The position numbers were made by a program, and so were the translations under genes. The notes beneath the pieces are model-generated. The model saw only the letters and a list, made by a program, of their open reading frames with translations. It searched no databases and was not told where the DNA came from. Positions 1 through 10,025 of a stretch of 64,000 nt of DNA are shown here, in pieces. The first letter of the stretch is position 1; the number at the start of each line of letters is the position of its first letter. The stretch is from Amborella trichopoda (lineage: Eukaryota; Streptophyta; Magnoliopsida; Amborellales; Amborellaceae), in the NCBI RefSeq assembly GCF_000471905.2, contig NW_006499776.1:2168069-2232068 (forward strand), given 5' to 3'.

Positions 1-114
1 AAGAACCATCAATTATAAAAGGCTTAGTGACGTACTCCCAAAAGGTTGCTAAGACACCTATCAGTGTCGTCTATGTCCGCTAATACCTAGCATCAATTGC
101 ATCTGTTAACCCTC

Positions 115-275
115 AGTACCGGTTGAGCTTATCGATTCTTAGCACCGGTTGTGTGCAAATGTTTAGTGCTGGCTAAGTCTGATGACACTCAACGCCTGTT
201 GCGTGCCAATGGCTAGCGCCAGCTGAGTCTGTCAACACTCGGCGCCGGTTGAGATTGCCAAGACCCAATGCCAGT
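115..275 (+). repeat. CCGGTTG minisatellite, block 1 of N2
   Basis: Degenerate units of about 25-35 bp are built around AGCGCCGGTTG / AGCACCGGTTG, and about six copies are visible. The equivalent block in N1 is near 16,790-16,920. The core resembles the minisatellite core inside type I LTRs (CCTAGCACCGACTG). Confidence 0.65.
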
Positions 276-1140
276 TGTTTCCTTCAAAGGCAAACGTCGG
301 CTGTGATTGGATCTCTCACACGTGCCACACTTTGAACTCAACAGTGCAGACTGACAATCGCCACCATGTTCTTCAGCACTGCTTGTCACATGAGCAAAGG
401 CCAATCGTCACTATGTCTCTCGCAACCTTACGCCTTCTTTGTGACGATTTACCTCCCATGAATATTCACCTTCCCTACAACCATTTTGTCCCTTCAGTTT
501 CATGCCGGAACTTCTTCTACACGGCCGGAAAAACCCATTGAAAGACTTCCCTCGCCTCTATTTTTTGTCGGGAAGTCACCAAAACCTCTGAAAAATCACT
601 AAAACCCTCAGGAAACCCCTGAAAACTCCTCAAAAAATTCCCAAGATTTGCGAAAATGCCTGCCACTGCACTTCCTGCCTCTTCCACCTTCAAAATACCC
701 ATGCCAAAGTTCTTTTGTTTCTCGGAAAGTCTTTTATGCTAACCGTAAAACTCCGGAGAATCCTCAACAAAGTCTTGCTGACCAGAAAACCTTTCCTGCA
801 AAAACCTTTGCTTACTGTAACCTTCCCTGAATGGTTTCATGAAACACTCGACCTCATACCGGAATCTCGGTTGCCACTTGTCGGGACATCTATCAGGCAC
901 CCTTTACTCACTGTTAAGATTTTTCTCATGTTTCTACCTTCGATGAAGAGCGAGGGAAACCAGGTCTTACCCCCCTCATACACCCCTCACAAATAGGCAA
1001 TCCTAGTCGCGTCTAATAGAAGCCAAACAACAATGAGCTGGGATGATCTTTGACCTGAGGCCTGAGTCTACACTCATTGCTGCTTGTAAAATTCCAAATG
1101 GCCCTAAATAGGTTAGGCTCGAGTCATGACTCAAGTATCA
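276..1140 (+). other. Non-repetitive interior of N2, no gene seen
   Basis: About 520-1,010 is similar to 17,170-17,760 of N1, including shared CACGG...AAAAACCCA and AAAACTCCT stretches. Short open frames here have no recognisable domain and are not conserved between the two copies, so I read the block as non-coding retrotransposon sequence. Confidence 0.6.
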
Positions 1141-1149
1141 ATCCATGCC

Positions 1150-1470
1150 CAGCACCAGCTACTTGGTTGAAGTGACTTGACGCTGCGTGAATTTCAAACA
1201 ACCCTAGCACCAGTTGACTTGGCGTCGGGTGAATTCCAAACAACCCTAGCGTTGGTCAACGTGGCACCAGGTGAATTTGAAATGACCTTAGTGCCGGTTT
1301 ACTTAATGACGAGTGTGTTCAAACAATGTCATGGTTCGTACACAGCGTCAACTAAGTTTTAACAACCTAGTGCCGGTTGTGTTTTTGAGAACTTATCATT
1401 GGTTGAATACTCACAAGAAACAATTATTGCTACACTTAGCGCCGGCTGTATTTCAAGAAGTCTATTGTCG
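1150..1470 (+). repeat. Minisatellite block 2 of N2, about 42 bp units
   Basis: Units begin near CAAACAACCCTAGC and carry a CACCAGTTGACTTGG core. Two successive unit starts lie near 1,191 and 1,233. The same block in N1 occupies about 17,840-18,130. Confidence 0.65.
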
Positions 1471-1502
1471 ACTGTTTCTAGCTGAAGCCTTGTCTGTCCT
1501 GT

Positions 1503-1740
1503 CATCCCCAGTGGAGTAGTACCCAGGCCGTTGCACCCAAGCCGTGACCTATCATCCCCAATGGAGTCAGGAGTAGGCCATTATCCCTCATCCCCATAGA
1601 AGTCACACCCATATTGCAGCCCAATTATCCCCAGTGGAGTTAGGGTCATTCTTACCCATTCAATTTCTGGTGGGTCTGTTTCACACCAAGCAATCTTATC
1701 CCCAGGGAGTTAGGTTACCTATCATAAGCCAATTCTCCAT
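1503..1740 (+). repeat. PBS-complement repeats of N2
   Basis: Five degenerate copies of a unit begin with (C/T)ATCCCCAGTGGAGT. The 13-mer TCCCCAGTGGAGT is exact at 1,505-1,517 and 1,628-1,640. It is the reverse complement of the PBS core ACTCCACTGGGGA found in N1 at 16,196-16,208. Counterparts lie at 18,180-18,560 and, inverted, at 63,080-63,490. The function is unknown. Confidence 0.7.
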
Positions 1741-1754
1741 GGATCTCTTCTACA

Positions 1755-2275
1755 CGACTTTAAACTACACAACCTCAGTTTGTACTGCATGACCCTAAAC
1801 TGCACAACCTCGGTCCGTGCTGAAAGACCTTAAAATTACACAGCCCTAGTCTAGTTGCACAACCCTAAAACTGCATGGTCCAAACTATATGATCTTAAAC
1901 TATAGCAAAGATCTAGTTGCCCGGCCTTAAACTGCACGGTTCGAGTTAAATGACTTTAAACTGCATAACCACGGTCTAGCTGTATGACCTAAAACCATAG
2001 TACATGTCTTAGCCACATGACGTTAATGGACTTAGCACCATGGTCTAAACTATATGACCTTAAACTATAGCAGAGGTCTATTTGCACGACCTTAAACTGC
2101 ATGGTCCTAGTTGTATGACTTTAAACTGCATAACCATGGTCCAGCTGTATGACTTTAAACCATAGTGCACGTTCTTGCTGCATGATGATAAACTAGTTTG
2201 CACAAGTCTCGGAGGTATGACCTTTAAAATTGCCCACACATATGTGCACATGCCTTTACGTAAACTTTCACGCAT
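1755..2275 (-). repeat. Short internal tandem array of N2, progenitor of the 35-bp satellite
   Basis: Units of about 32-36 bp carry GACCTTAAACTGCA and, in the opposite sense, TTTAAGGTCATGCA. The first units (about 1,785-1,830) read CTGCATGACCCTAAACTGCA and CCTCGGTCCG, which is nearly the complement of the satellite monomer at 32,341-53,430. Strand is given as the sense matching that satellite. Confidence 0.75.
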
Positions 2276-3781
2276 GCCTTCCCTAACCTACATGTTAGTG
2301 TGCGCGTGCCACCTTCAATAGCTCCCCAGTGTGTTTATTCACCTCATCATTATACCTCATTCCCTAGTGAGTCTCATCAGCGCTCACAAATAGACGAACC
2401 ATCCCGCCATCCATAGTCATTGTAAGTTAGTGGGTCACCATTGTCTCATATTTCATACATCATCCATCTTTCATAGGTAGCTTAATGTCATTTCCTCAAG
2501 TGAGTCAAACAACCACCATACTCACTCCATGGCCCAAACAACCACCATACTCACTCCATGGCCCTCCACAAACTGTCATTTATCACCATCACGGTCCAGC
2601 TGTTGGACCTTCAACCATAGTGCACGTCCTGGCCGCATGACATTAAAGTATTTTGCACAGGTCCCGGAGGCATGACTTTAAACACGCCTTCACAAAAAAA
2701 AAAAAAAAAGGATGAAATAACTGTCATGGTGCATACCTTATCAAGGGAAAGCTATCAGTAAAAATGACAAACAGGCATGGTCACGAAACCATGAGTAAAA
2801 GAGTTCGGTGAATAAAAATCGAGCATGATGAAAACCTGAAAGGGCATCGTGAGTAAAAATCGACGAAAAACATGGTCATGGCTGAAAGGTCATGGGTAAA
2901 AGAACCCCAAAGTAAAAAGAAGTTAGTGAAAACCTTCTCTACGACACCGCTTCCCAAGTTCAAGAGAAACTCCACAAAGGACGCTTGGACCAATAAACAG
3001 GTTGCTGCAGCACTCGCCTCAACAGGTAGCTTCAGCCCTCACTCAAAAAAAAAAAAAATCCCTAGGATCATTATGTCAAGAATCCAAAAATACGAAAATA
3101 TTCCGACAGCCTGAGTCCAATTGCAAAAGGACTCGAAAGACAGAAGACTCGCTAAGACGACAAGACAAGTCTCATGAAGAATAACATTATTTCAATGAGG
3201 TCACAAAAAAACTCTAGAAAAAAGCACTACAAAGGCAAGAAACTGACAAAGCCAAGGCAAAACCTGCCAAAGACTTCAGGTCGCCTAGCTGGTAGGCCCA
3301 GACCTTTGGGATCAGCTAATAAAACTGCGCCCTAACCCATTAGACGAGACCTATAATGGTACTCTGATCGTCAAAAGCAAACCTGGTGTAGCAGCAAACA
3401 GCACCGACGAAAGGCAAATAAATGAACCCAGACCAAATGGGAACCATGCCCTTCGACATGGCACTCAATTGCCAGATGGGCCTGATTCTGATTGATGAGG
3501 TCTGTACAAAGTCCTCAGCTTCAGAATCACAAACAGTACGCATGAGGGTGAGGAATTAAATAATATCCCTCAAAAAGACTCTTCTCCCCCTAAAGTCTCC
3601 ACGAACGGACCCTCGAACAATGCATCACTACATCTGAGCATCCTAGTTACACTGTTACATGAATCTCCTCATCGTTCACGTCGTTCTATGGCTAGGAAGA
3701 AAAAAAGTAAAATCCAAAGGAAATTTTTTGTTTGATTGTCCTTCTCACTTCTCTTGAAGTACAACATTTGGCAGGGTAAGC
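2276..3781 (+). other. 3' non-coding part of N2 up to the LTR, ending in a G-rich polypurine-like tract
   Basis: This block is conserved with 19,020-20,581 of N1 and, inverted, with 30,225-31,480 and 61,014-62,640. It holds a perfect 29-bp tandem duplication (2,507-2,535 and 2,536-2,564), poly-A runs near 2,693 and 3,046, and repeats of a CATGAGTAAAA motif. The last bases before the LTR, TTGGCAGGGTAAGC, correspond to TCGGCGGGGTAAGC in N1 and are the likely polypurine tract used for plus-strand priming. That role is inferred from position. Confidence 0.65.
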
Positions 3782-5076
3782 TATTTGAATGTATTTTTCA
3801 GCAGTTTGGTCCCTGTTAGGAAGTAGGTCAATAAAGCCTACAAAACAGCGGAAATTCTTGACATTCTCAGAGTGGCCCCAGAATTGGTCAAGATCTTCAT
3901 CAGTACTTCAAAAGACCACCTTCCAAGTTTCATCACGATCAGACATGTCTAAGGCAATGAACACAAATAAACAATTTCAGCGAAATCGGTCTCTAGCATC
4001 ATGAAATGAAGCCTGTAACTAGATCCATACTTAATGTGCGTCAAATAGTTGTGAGACAACCACCATTAGATCTGACACGGTTGAAAACCACTATGGGTCA
4101 AGTTTCGGCTTAATTGGGCCCTTCAAGACAAAGTTATGGGTGAAATACCGAAATGGAATAGGCCGCACACTATTCCTGTGTGGTCTCACTGCATCAATAC
4201 ACCATTAAAGGTGGTTGTTTTCAAAGTCACAAGAATTCATTTTCGGGGCGTACAACTCACTCATTCCAAGTCTGATCGCTCCCAAATTTGGTGAGCAAGT
4301 TCGTCACATCATGATGAGCAATTTAATATTTGGTACACTCCGTGACGACGCTCGTGTAGAGAGAAAAACTAAATGAAAGTCGCTGACCCATGAAGGAAGT
4401 TGCCAAAACTTTAGCAGCAGAATGCCTCGTTCGAGCAGCCAGATCACAACGCTCACATACCCGATCGGCATGAAACTAATTGCATTATGTGCATGAGATT
4501 TGAGGCTATCACTGCTCCAAAATTTGCATCCAATGAACGGTTGGATTTCACACATGTAGGCGTCAAACCTACTGTAAATTCCAGTCCCCGGATTTCAGGA
4601 TTCCGACCAAAAACGCAAGCTGACAAAATCTTCATCTGAACATGAAATAAAGCTACATTTGTTGTAACGTGATCGTGACGGCATGCTCAATGTGATTCAA
4701 TGAAGAAACATCAATGAATAAGCACACAATCGATCCGAAGTTTTCAAGACTCATCCAAAATTCAAGTCTCATGATCGTGGCTCAAAAACATGATTCGTGG
4801 CTCGAAGATGGTATCAAAATGATCGTCGTACCGAGCCCTATAAGAAAACAATAATCTTTCAATCAAACAAGCATCAGAACTACCTCGGGTCATCCACGGA
4901 ATATCACACAAGTTCTCGGGCAGTAGTAGGGACTGTTCTGGAATTTCACACATTGTTAGGTAGGGCAAAACAATCATTTTGCACCCATTTTTAAAAGTTT
5001 TTTAAATTCAATTAAATTGTAATTATCTTCAATTCCATGTAGTTTTTTGGTGTACGCCCATATTTTAGCCCAATTC

Positions 5077-5084
5077 TATATAAA
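5077..5084 (+). promoter_or_regulatory. TATA box of the type I LTR of N2
   Basis: TATATAAA is conserved at the same place in the LTRs of N1 (14,380 and 21,887) and in the inverted LTR (28,916-28,923). It marks the likely retrotransposon promoter, followed about 50 bases later by AATAAA. Confidence 0.7.
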
Positions 5085-5135
5085 CAAGCAACGCCTCACT
5101 ATCCAAAGGACGGATTCATTCTTCTTGGATCAATC

Positions 5136-5141
5136 AATAAA
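5136..5141 (+). terminator. Poly-A signal of the N2 LTR
   Basis: AATAAA sits in a conserved TCAATAAAA context downstream of the TATA box. Equivalents are at 14,435, 21,942 and, inverted, 28,860-28,865. Confidence 0.55.
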
Positions 5142-5229
5142 ATTTTGAATTTTGCTTAAGCTTGTGGGTACGTCTTGGAAAGAGAGGGAAAGGAGAGAGA
5201 AGAAAAGGGTCGTTACCTTTCAGGCAGGT

Positions 5230-5490
5230 AACTCTCTCTCTCCTCCCCTCTTTCTCGTCTCTATCTCTTTCTCTCTTTTCTTCTTGTCACAATCTCTTTC
5301 TCTCTCCTCCCCTCTTTCTCATCTCTTTCTCTAGTTCTCTTCTTCTCATCTCTATCTCTTTCTCTCTCCTACCCTCTTTCTCAACTCTATCTCTTTCTCT
5401 CCCCTCTTTCTTGTCCCTCTCTTTCTCTCTCTTCTTCTCTTCTCTATCTTCATCTCATCTCTATCTCCCTCCATTCTTCGTCTAATGCAG
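5230..5490 (+). repeat. CT-rich microsatellite in the N2 LTR
   Basis: An almost pure pyrimidine tract of CTCT, TTTCTCTCTC and CATCTCTATCTC variants follows the poly-A signal. Apparent open frames across it are low-complexity artefacts. The same block is at 14,500-14,870, 22,020-22,450 and, as GA, at 28,320-28,790. Confidence 0.85.
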
Positions 5491-6200
5491 TCAGTGAAGC
5501 CTATCACTGGCTAGATTTCTCTCTCTCCTTCTCTTCTGTTGCAGTTGGTGAAGCCTAGCGCCAGCTGGATTTCTCTCTCTCCTCGTCTGTTGCAGTCGGT
5601 GAAGGCTAGCACTGGCTAGATTTCTTTCTCTCATTCTCTTCTTTTACAGTCGGTGAAGCCCAGCGTCGGCTAGATTTCTTTCTCTTCTTCTCTTCTATTG
5701 TAGTCGGTGAAGACTGGTGCCGCTGGATTTATCTCTCTGCCTTTTGTAGTAGTCACCATAGCCTAGCGTCAGTTCGATTTTCCTCTCTTCCTTTTCTTCC
5801 ATCACAATCAACGCAAGCCTAGCACCAGTTGGGTTTCTCCCTTTCTTCTCCTCTGTCACAATCGGTGAAGCCTAAGACCGACTCAATCTCTCTCCCTTGC
5901 TTCTCTTTCATCACAATCGGCATAAGCTTAGCGTCGGCTGGGTCTCTGCATTTCTTCTCTTCTGGCACAGTTAGCGAAGCCTAACATTGACTACATCTTC
6001 TCTCTCTTCTTCTGACATAGTCGGTGAAGCCTAGCACCGACTATATTTTCCCTCTCTTCTTCTGGCACAATCGGTGATTCCTAGCATTGACTGCATCTTC
6101 TCTCTCTTCTCCTCTGTATAACACAGTCGATGAAGCTTAGCACCGACTGCATTTACTCTCTCTTCCTTCTAACACAGTCGGCAATGCCTAGCGTCGATTG
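5485..6200 (+). repeat. CGGTGAAGCCTAGC minisatellite in the N2 LTR
   Basis: Roughly 13 units of 50-55 bp alternate a GTCGGTGAAGCCTAGC core, an (A/G)CCG(A/G)CTGGATTT tail and a CTCTCTCCT spacer. This separates type I from type II LTRs. Copies are at 14,885-15,370, 22,455-22,970 and, inverted, 27,880-28,330. Confidence 0.8.
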
Positions 6201-7019
6201 TGTCTTCCTTCCCTCTCTCTCTTTCATTCTCTCGCCTTTCATACTCTTCTACCTCCTTCCTTTCTTCTCCCTCCTTCCTTTTGTTCCTTTGCTCTCTTAT
6301 TTCATTTCTTACTCTTTCCTCATAACCATCATTATGTCATTCTTTCATTCGACTAAGAGGGACTGAGGTTAACCTCTCATGGTAGTCCTCTCATCTAGCC
6401 GTAATGTTATTGTGTCATGATTACTTGGCCCGCTTTATTGCCACAACTGACTAACCATTGTGCTTAACTAGTCGGTACTTGGAATGACGTCTAGTAGTAA
6501 TCCTATGAGCTGGTCTTAGTTACTGAGCCTGTTTTGCTACAACATCCGGCCAATTATTCACCAGCTTAGTCATCGCTCTGATCCTCCCACTCAGTTGAAT
6601 TCTTCTCTCCCTCGTCTTTGTTCTCTTATTTTTCTCTTCTTCTTTTTGAATGTGCATGCTTGTGTACGTTCATCAAAAAGGAAAAGGGTGAGGTCTAACT
6701 CACTTATCATATAACCTTTTCCATATGTGTGTGATTGCATAAAACCAAAGAATATAAGCCAAAGGAGGTGATTCTGAACCAGTTTTATTATTGGGGGGCT
6801 TTCTTCGTGATCTAAGAGGGAGCCCATGCGAGCCAGCCCGAGTAAGTCTTGAGCTCACCTTAAATTCTTCTCTTACCAGTTGGTAACACCTACCCCTGAT
6901 CTCTAACGAGGTTCCCGAGAGAGTGATCTCAAAAATGTCTCGGGTCTTCCCACGAAACCCCGAACACGTGTCGTCCCATCCTCAAAGGATTTGGAGGGCG
7001 AGCTCGAGGCACCTAACCA

Positions 7020-8340
7020 CCATGTTTGGGGTAAATTCTATATACACCACATATTATCATTGTACACAGAGATCCAACTCCTTGCAAAAGAGAGAGTTTT
7101 TACTGAATATGGTTTCTCTTTCTTCTCGTCATTGGGTCACATTTGAAGGGAGAGAGTAAGGTGAGAGAAGCTTTTGGACTGGTACCCTTAGGCTCAAGGT
7201 TGATCTTCTCTCTCTTCTTTTTCTTTTCTTCTCTATCTTCTTCTCTTTCTTATTCTTCCTCCTCATCTGAGCTCTCCTCAGAGGTCATGCAAGATAGTGG
7301 CAATGCCGTACATTCCACTCTGGTAGTCTCACAGTTCGTGCACGACAATAACAGCTCCATGCACGTGCCTCTTTCTCTTTTCATTCTCTCTCTCTCTAGT
7401 AAGGCCCACAGACGGTGCTACGCATCGACGTCCGTAGACGTATCCTCAGTGTCTTAGAGAGGAACACAAGTAGAGAAGCCTATTGTGATTCGTGACGACT
7501 CCACCCTGTCGTGTGACTATTGCAGGCAGCGATGACCATCACCGTTCGCAAAGAGTTGCGACAATACTCGTCGTTGTGCGCAGGCTCCTTCACGCCTCTC
7601 TACGCCCATCGTCGTATGCCCCATGAGAGATAACTGCCACGCTACCTATGCGAGGTAATCACCATGTGCCACATCAGAAGTTATTGCCATCCTCAAAGCC
7701 TCCTCACGTTGCTAATGGTGATGCTCTCTGCCATTTGGGTTCTTCCTCCCTCTGTTGTCTCGCTCTCTTCTCTTCATTCTTTTCTCGTCTCATTTGATTG
7801 ATAGTAGACTTAGCCTAGCACCACCATATCGACCTCAGTTTTAAATGGTATTGCTGCCATGTTGGTCTTGTTAACCATGCCCGTCTTGCGACCACTCCGA
7901 GTCGGTAACTTTTCAGTCGTCATGCTAGTCTCGCCCCTCCATCAAGTTCTCTTCTCTTTTCTATCTCTAATTGAACTTTGCACTTCATCTCATATGAACA
8001 TGCATTTCCCTAAGACAAGGGTGGGTCCCTTTGACTCAGTTGTCTTACAAATAAACCATAGAAGTGTTGTGCAGAAACCAAGAGGATTGCAGGTCAAAGG
8101 AGGTGATTTTGAACTAGCTAAAACAACCAAGGGATCTTTTTCGTGATTTAAGAGGGAGCCCACGCGAGTCAGCCCTAGTAAGTCCCGAACTCACCTTCAT
8201 CTCTCATCAGTTGGTATACATGCCCTTGCTCCTGAGCAAGGTTCCAAGAGAGCGATCTCAAATCCGGGGTTCACTAAAGACCCGAGATACATGCCTCCAA
8301 ATTTTCTAGACCTGGAAGGTGAGATCGAGGCACCTAACCA
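7020..8340 (+). mobile_element. Right-hand fragment of a type II LTR
   Basis: The fragment begins CCATGTTTGGGG just upstream of a TATATA (7,039-7,044) and ends CACCTAACCA at 8,340. It matches the reverse complement of about 58,209-59,765, for example at ATTGGGTCACATTTGAAG and GGTACCCTTAGGCTCAAGG. Its left half is missing because N2 inserted at 7,019/7,020. Its right end is followed by a gag gene in the opposite orientation, so the LTR itself probably inserted into that gag. Confidence 0.75.
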
Positions 8341-9141
8341 ATGAGCTCTGTCAAGAGGGTGGATTGGAGGCCTCGACATGCGGGGCGATCTCGAGCAACA
8401 TATTTCATATACAGGTCTGAATTGTTTCTTTTTCGATCATGGGATGGGCATGAAAGGTTGCCAACTCTCTCCATCGCGCGATGAAGTTGTCATCCAACTC
8501 ACCAAGGTCTTGAGTCAAAGTGAGGAGCTCGATGGTCTCAACGTTTCTCTAGACTTCATAGAAGCGTTGGTAAAACAACTGCTCCATTTCTTGCCACTTG
8601 TGCATCGATTTTGGAGGCAACCTAGCATACCACTGGAAGGCTGGCCGTTCGAGACTCTCGACGAACTAACAGAGGAGGAGTCACTCGTCAGTTGCGAGGG
8701 GACGTAGTACCATTGAACAGGGGGAGCTTCCATTTTTTGTAGTTTGGGGCAAATGGAATCTGATCGATATATGAAGGGTATGTCTTCTGGTAGAGCGGTG
8801 CCTCTTGCATGCCCCGGATTGTGGGTCATCATGGCATTGATATCAACTTGCGAGACTGTGGGGGAAGCCGAGATGTCCAGGGAGACTGGTGGGGGAGTTT
8901 TCTTGGGAACTATATCTTCACCAGACGGAGAATCGGTCTCATGGTGAGAAGAAGGGGGCCTAGAGGCTTCTAGGTGTTCCATTGTTTTGAGGATGGACTG
9001 CATCATTACCTCGAACCTGTTCATCTGCTCTTCTTCGGCATCGTCCAGCTCATTGATCAACATGACACTAACCATTTCTTCTGGAAGGTCAGGGCCAGGT
9101 TGAGTAGTGGACTGCCGGGGTTGGCAAGTAATATAAGGCAA
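8341..9141 (-). pseudogene. gag: Truncated gag pseudogene of element G1
   Basis: The longest open part is 208 codons (9,141 to 8,515). Its N-terminal part has an acidic stretch followed by MNRFEVMM, matching MNRFEDMM of the gag at 56,825-57,067. After a frameshift near 8,640 the minus strand continues with residues aligning to the Retrotrans_gag core of the copy at 56,320-56,640 (EQLFYxxFxEV, TIELLTLTQ, FIARWR). It stops abruptly at 8,341 against the end of an inverted LTR, so the C-terminal part and all of pol are missing here. In an intact element gag would form the cytoplasmic virus-like particle. This copy cannot make a full product. Confidence 0.75.
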
Positions 9142-10004
9142 ATTGGTCTGCAGGGGTTTAGCATGCCCCGACTGGACTCGAGCCTTGTATGTCGACCTTC
9201 TGAGGACTAGTTCTTAACGGTCTTAGGACCGTAGCTTTTGGGCAGTGATCACCGAGCAATATTCTTAGACCTGCTCAAGTTCTAAAGTTTGAAGAGAGAT
9301 TTTTCCTAAGAAGGCCTAGCCCTGGAACTTGCGGTTCCATCTGATCGATATATGACACGTGCGGGATTTTTCCTAAGAAGGCCTAGCCCTGGACGTGAGC
9401 TCAAGGCAGCATGAAAGTTTCCCCGAGGTGTAGCTCATGTGGTTGGACCACTAACCTTTAGGTGTGTGAGAGAGGGGGAGTCTGTAGGGTCTCGACCTCG
9501 GTGTGTCTAGCCTTTAGGTATAGAGGTTCAGAGTAGTGAAGGAGTATGGGGAGCTGCCTTGCGACGACCCTCAAGAGCGATGGAAACCTGTTTGCCTCTT
9601 ACGAAAGCAGTCAGGGCAGCCTTCCAGCATAACCCTGCAATATGACCGGCAAGGGACTTGCCAGTAGCAGGTTGCATGCTGTTTGCGGTAGCAGATGTGC
9701 TACCAATTCAAGGGTCCTTGGTGAAGGTCCACCAGTGCGAGGAAGCGGGGAGTCAGGGACCTTTAAGCCCCTTCTCGCACCAAACCAGGAAAGAACCTGG
9801 GGGCTGGACTGTGGTCCTGACTCAGAAGGAGAGTAGGGAAAAAAGCTTGAGAAGTTGGCTTCCCTGGGATGGTAACAAGTGTGGGAATAAGAAAATCCCC
9901 AACTCGGACAAACGGGTTGAATAACTCAGATACCATAGAATGTAATGCAAAAATTAAAAGGTGATACTGATCAAACAAGATCGAATGAACGAAGGGGTAA
10001 TAAG
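9142..10004 (-). other. Leader and gag-upstream region of G1
   Basis: This is the stretch between the PBS and the recognisable gag frame. It shows weak similarity to 57,130-58,190 in the same orientation, for example CCGAGGTGTAGCTC against CGAGGTGTGGCTC. It contains a 29-bp direct repeat at 9,298-9,326 and 9,365-9,393. No convincing separate gene is visible. Confidence 0.55.
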
Positions 10005-10022
10005 TCCCCAGTGGAGTCACCA
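10005..10022 (-). other. Primer-binding site of G1
   Basis: On the minus strand this reads TGGTGACTCCACTGGGGA, three bases after the LTR end. It differs from the N1 site by one C-to-T change at a CpG. The sequence resembles the complement of a plant tRNA-Arg 3' end from memory. A tRNA search would settle the primer. Confidence 0.8.
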
Positions 10023-10025
10023 AGC

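Larger units (their letters stand above)
1..3781 (+). mobile_element. Internal non-coding region of gene-free LTR element N2 (left part outside window)
   Basis: This stretch matches the interior of the complete element N1 (about 16,790-20,581) block by block and at almost the same length: a CCGGTTG minisatellite, a non-repetitive block, a second minisatellite of about 42 bp, PBS-like repeats, a TTAAACTGCAC array and an A-rich 3' part. It leads directly into a type I LTR at 3,782. No open frame above about 90 codons matches a known protein, and gag and pol are absent. By inference it is the interior of a non-autonomous Ty3/gypsy derivative that depends on proteins from a related element. Its 5' LTR and PBS would lie upstream of the window. 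Confidence 0.8.
3782..7019 (+). mobile_element. Type I LTR (3' LTR of N2)
   Basis: The LTR starts TATTTGAATG, with the expected TG decayed to TA, and ends CACCTAACCA. It aligns along its whole length with the LTRs of N1 and with the inverted LTR at 27,069-30,224. In order it shows a conserved U3-like part (3,782-5,070), a TATA box, a poly-A signal, a CT microsatellite, a minisatellite with CGGTGAAGCCTAGC cores, and a conserved 3' block with GAACCAGTTTTATTATTGGG and AGTCAGCCCGAGTAAGTCC-like sequence. The bases after its end (CCATGTTTGGGG) belong to a type II LTR, so N2 is inserted in that LTR. Confidence 0.85.

Noticed and set aside
1505-1640. Additional functional primer-binding sites in the interior
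   Set aside because: The orientation is opposite to a usable PBS on the element transcript, and the copies are not next to an LTR.
5152-5485. Open frames of 60-107 codons rich in S, L and F across the CT tracts (also 14,733-15,029 and 22,011-22,460)
   Set aside because: They arise from pyrimidine microsatellites, which lack stops in some frames. Composition is uniform and nothing is conserved between LTR copies.
7859-8146. A 95-codon plus-strand frame in the type II LTR fragment
   Set aside because: It lies in LTR sequence. The counterpart in the LTRs at 10,026 and 58,209 is not maintained as the same protein, and no domain is recognised.
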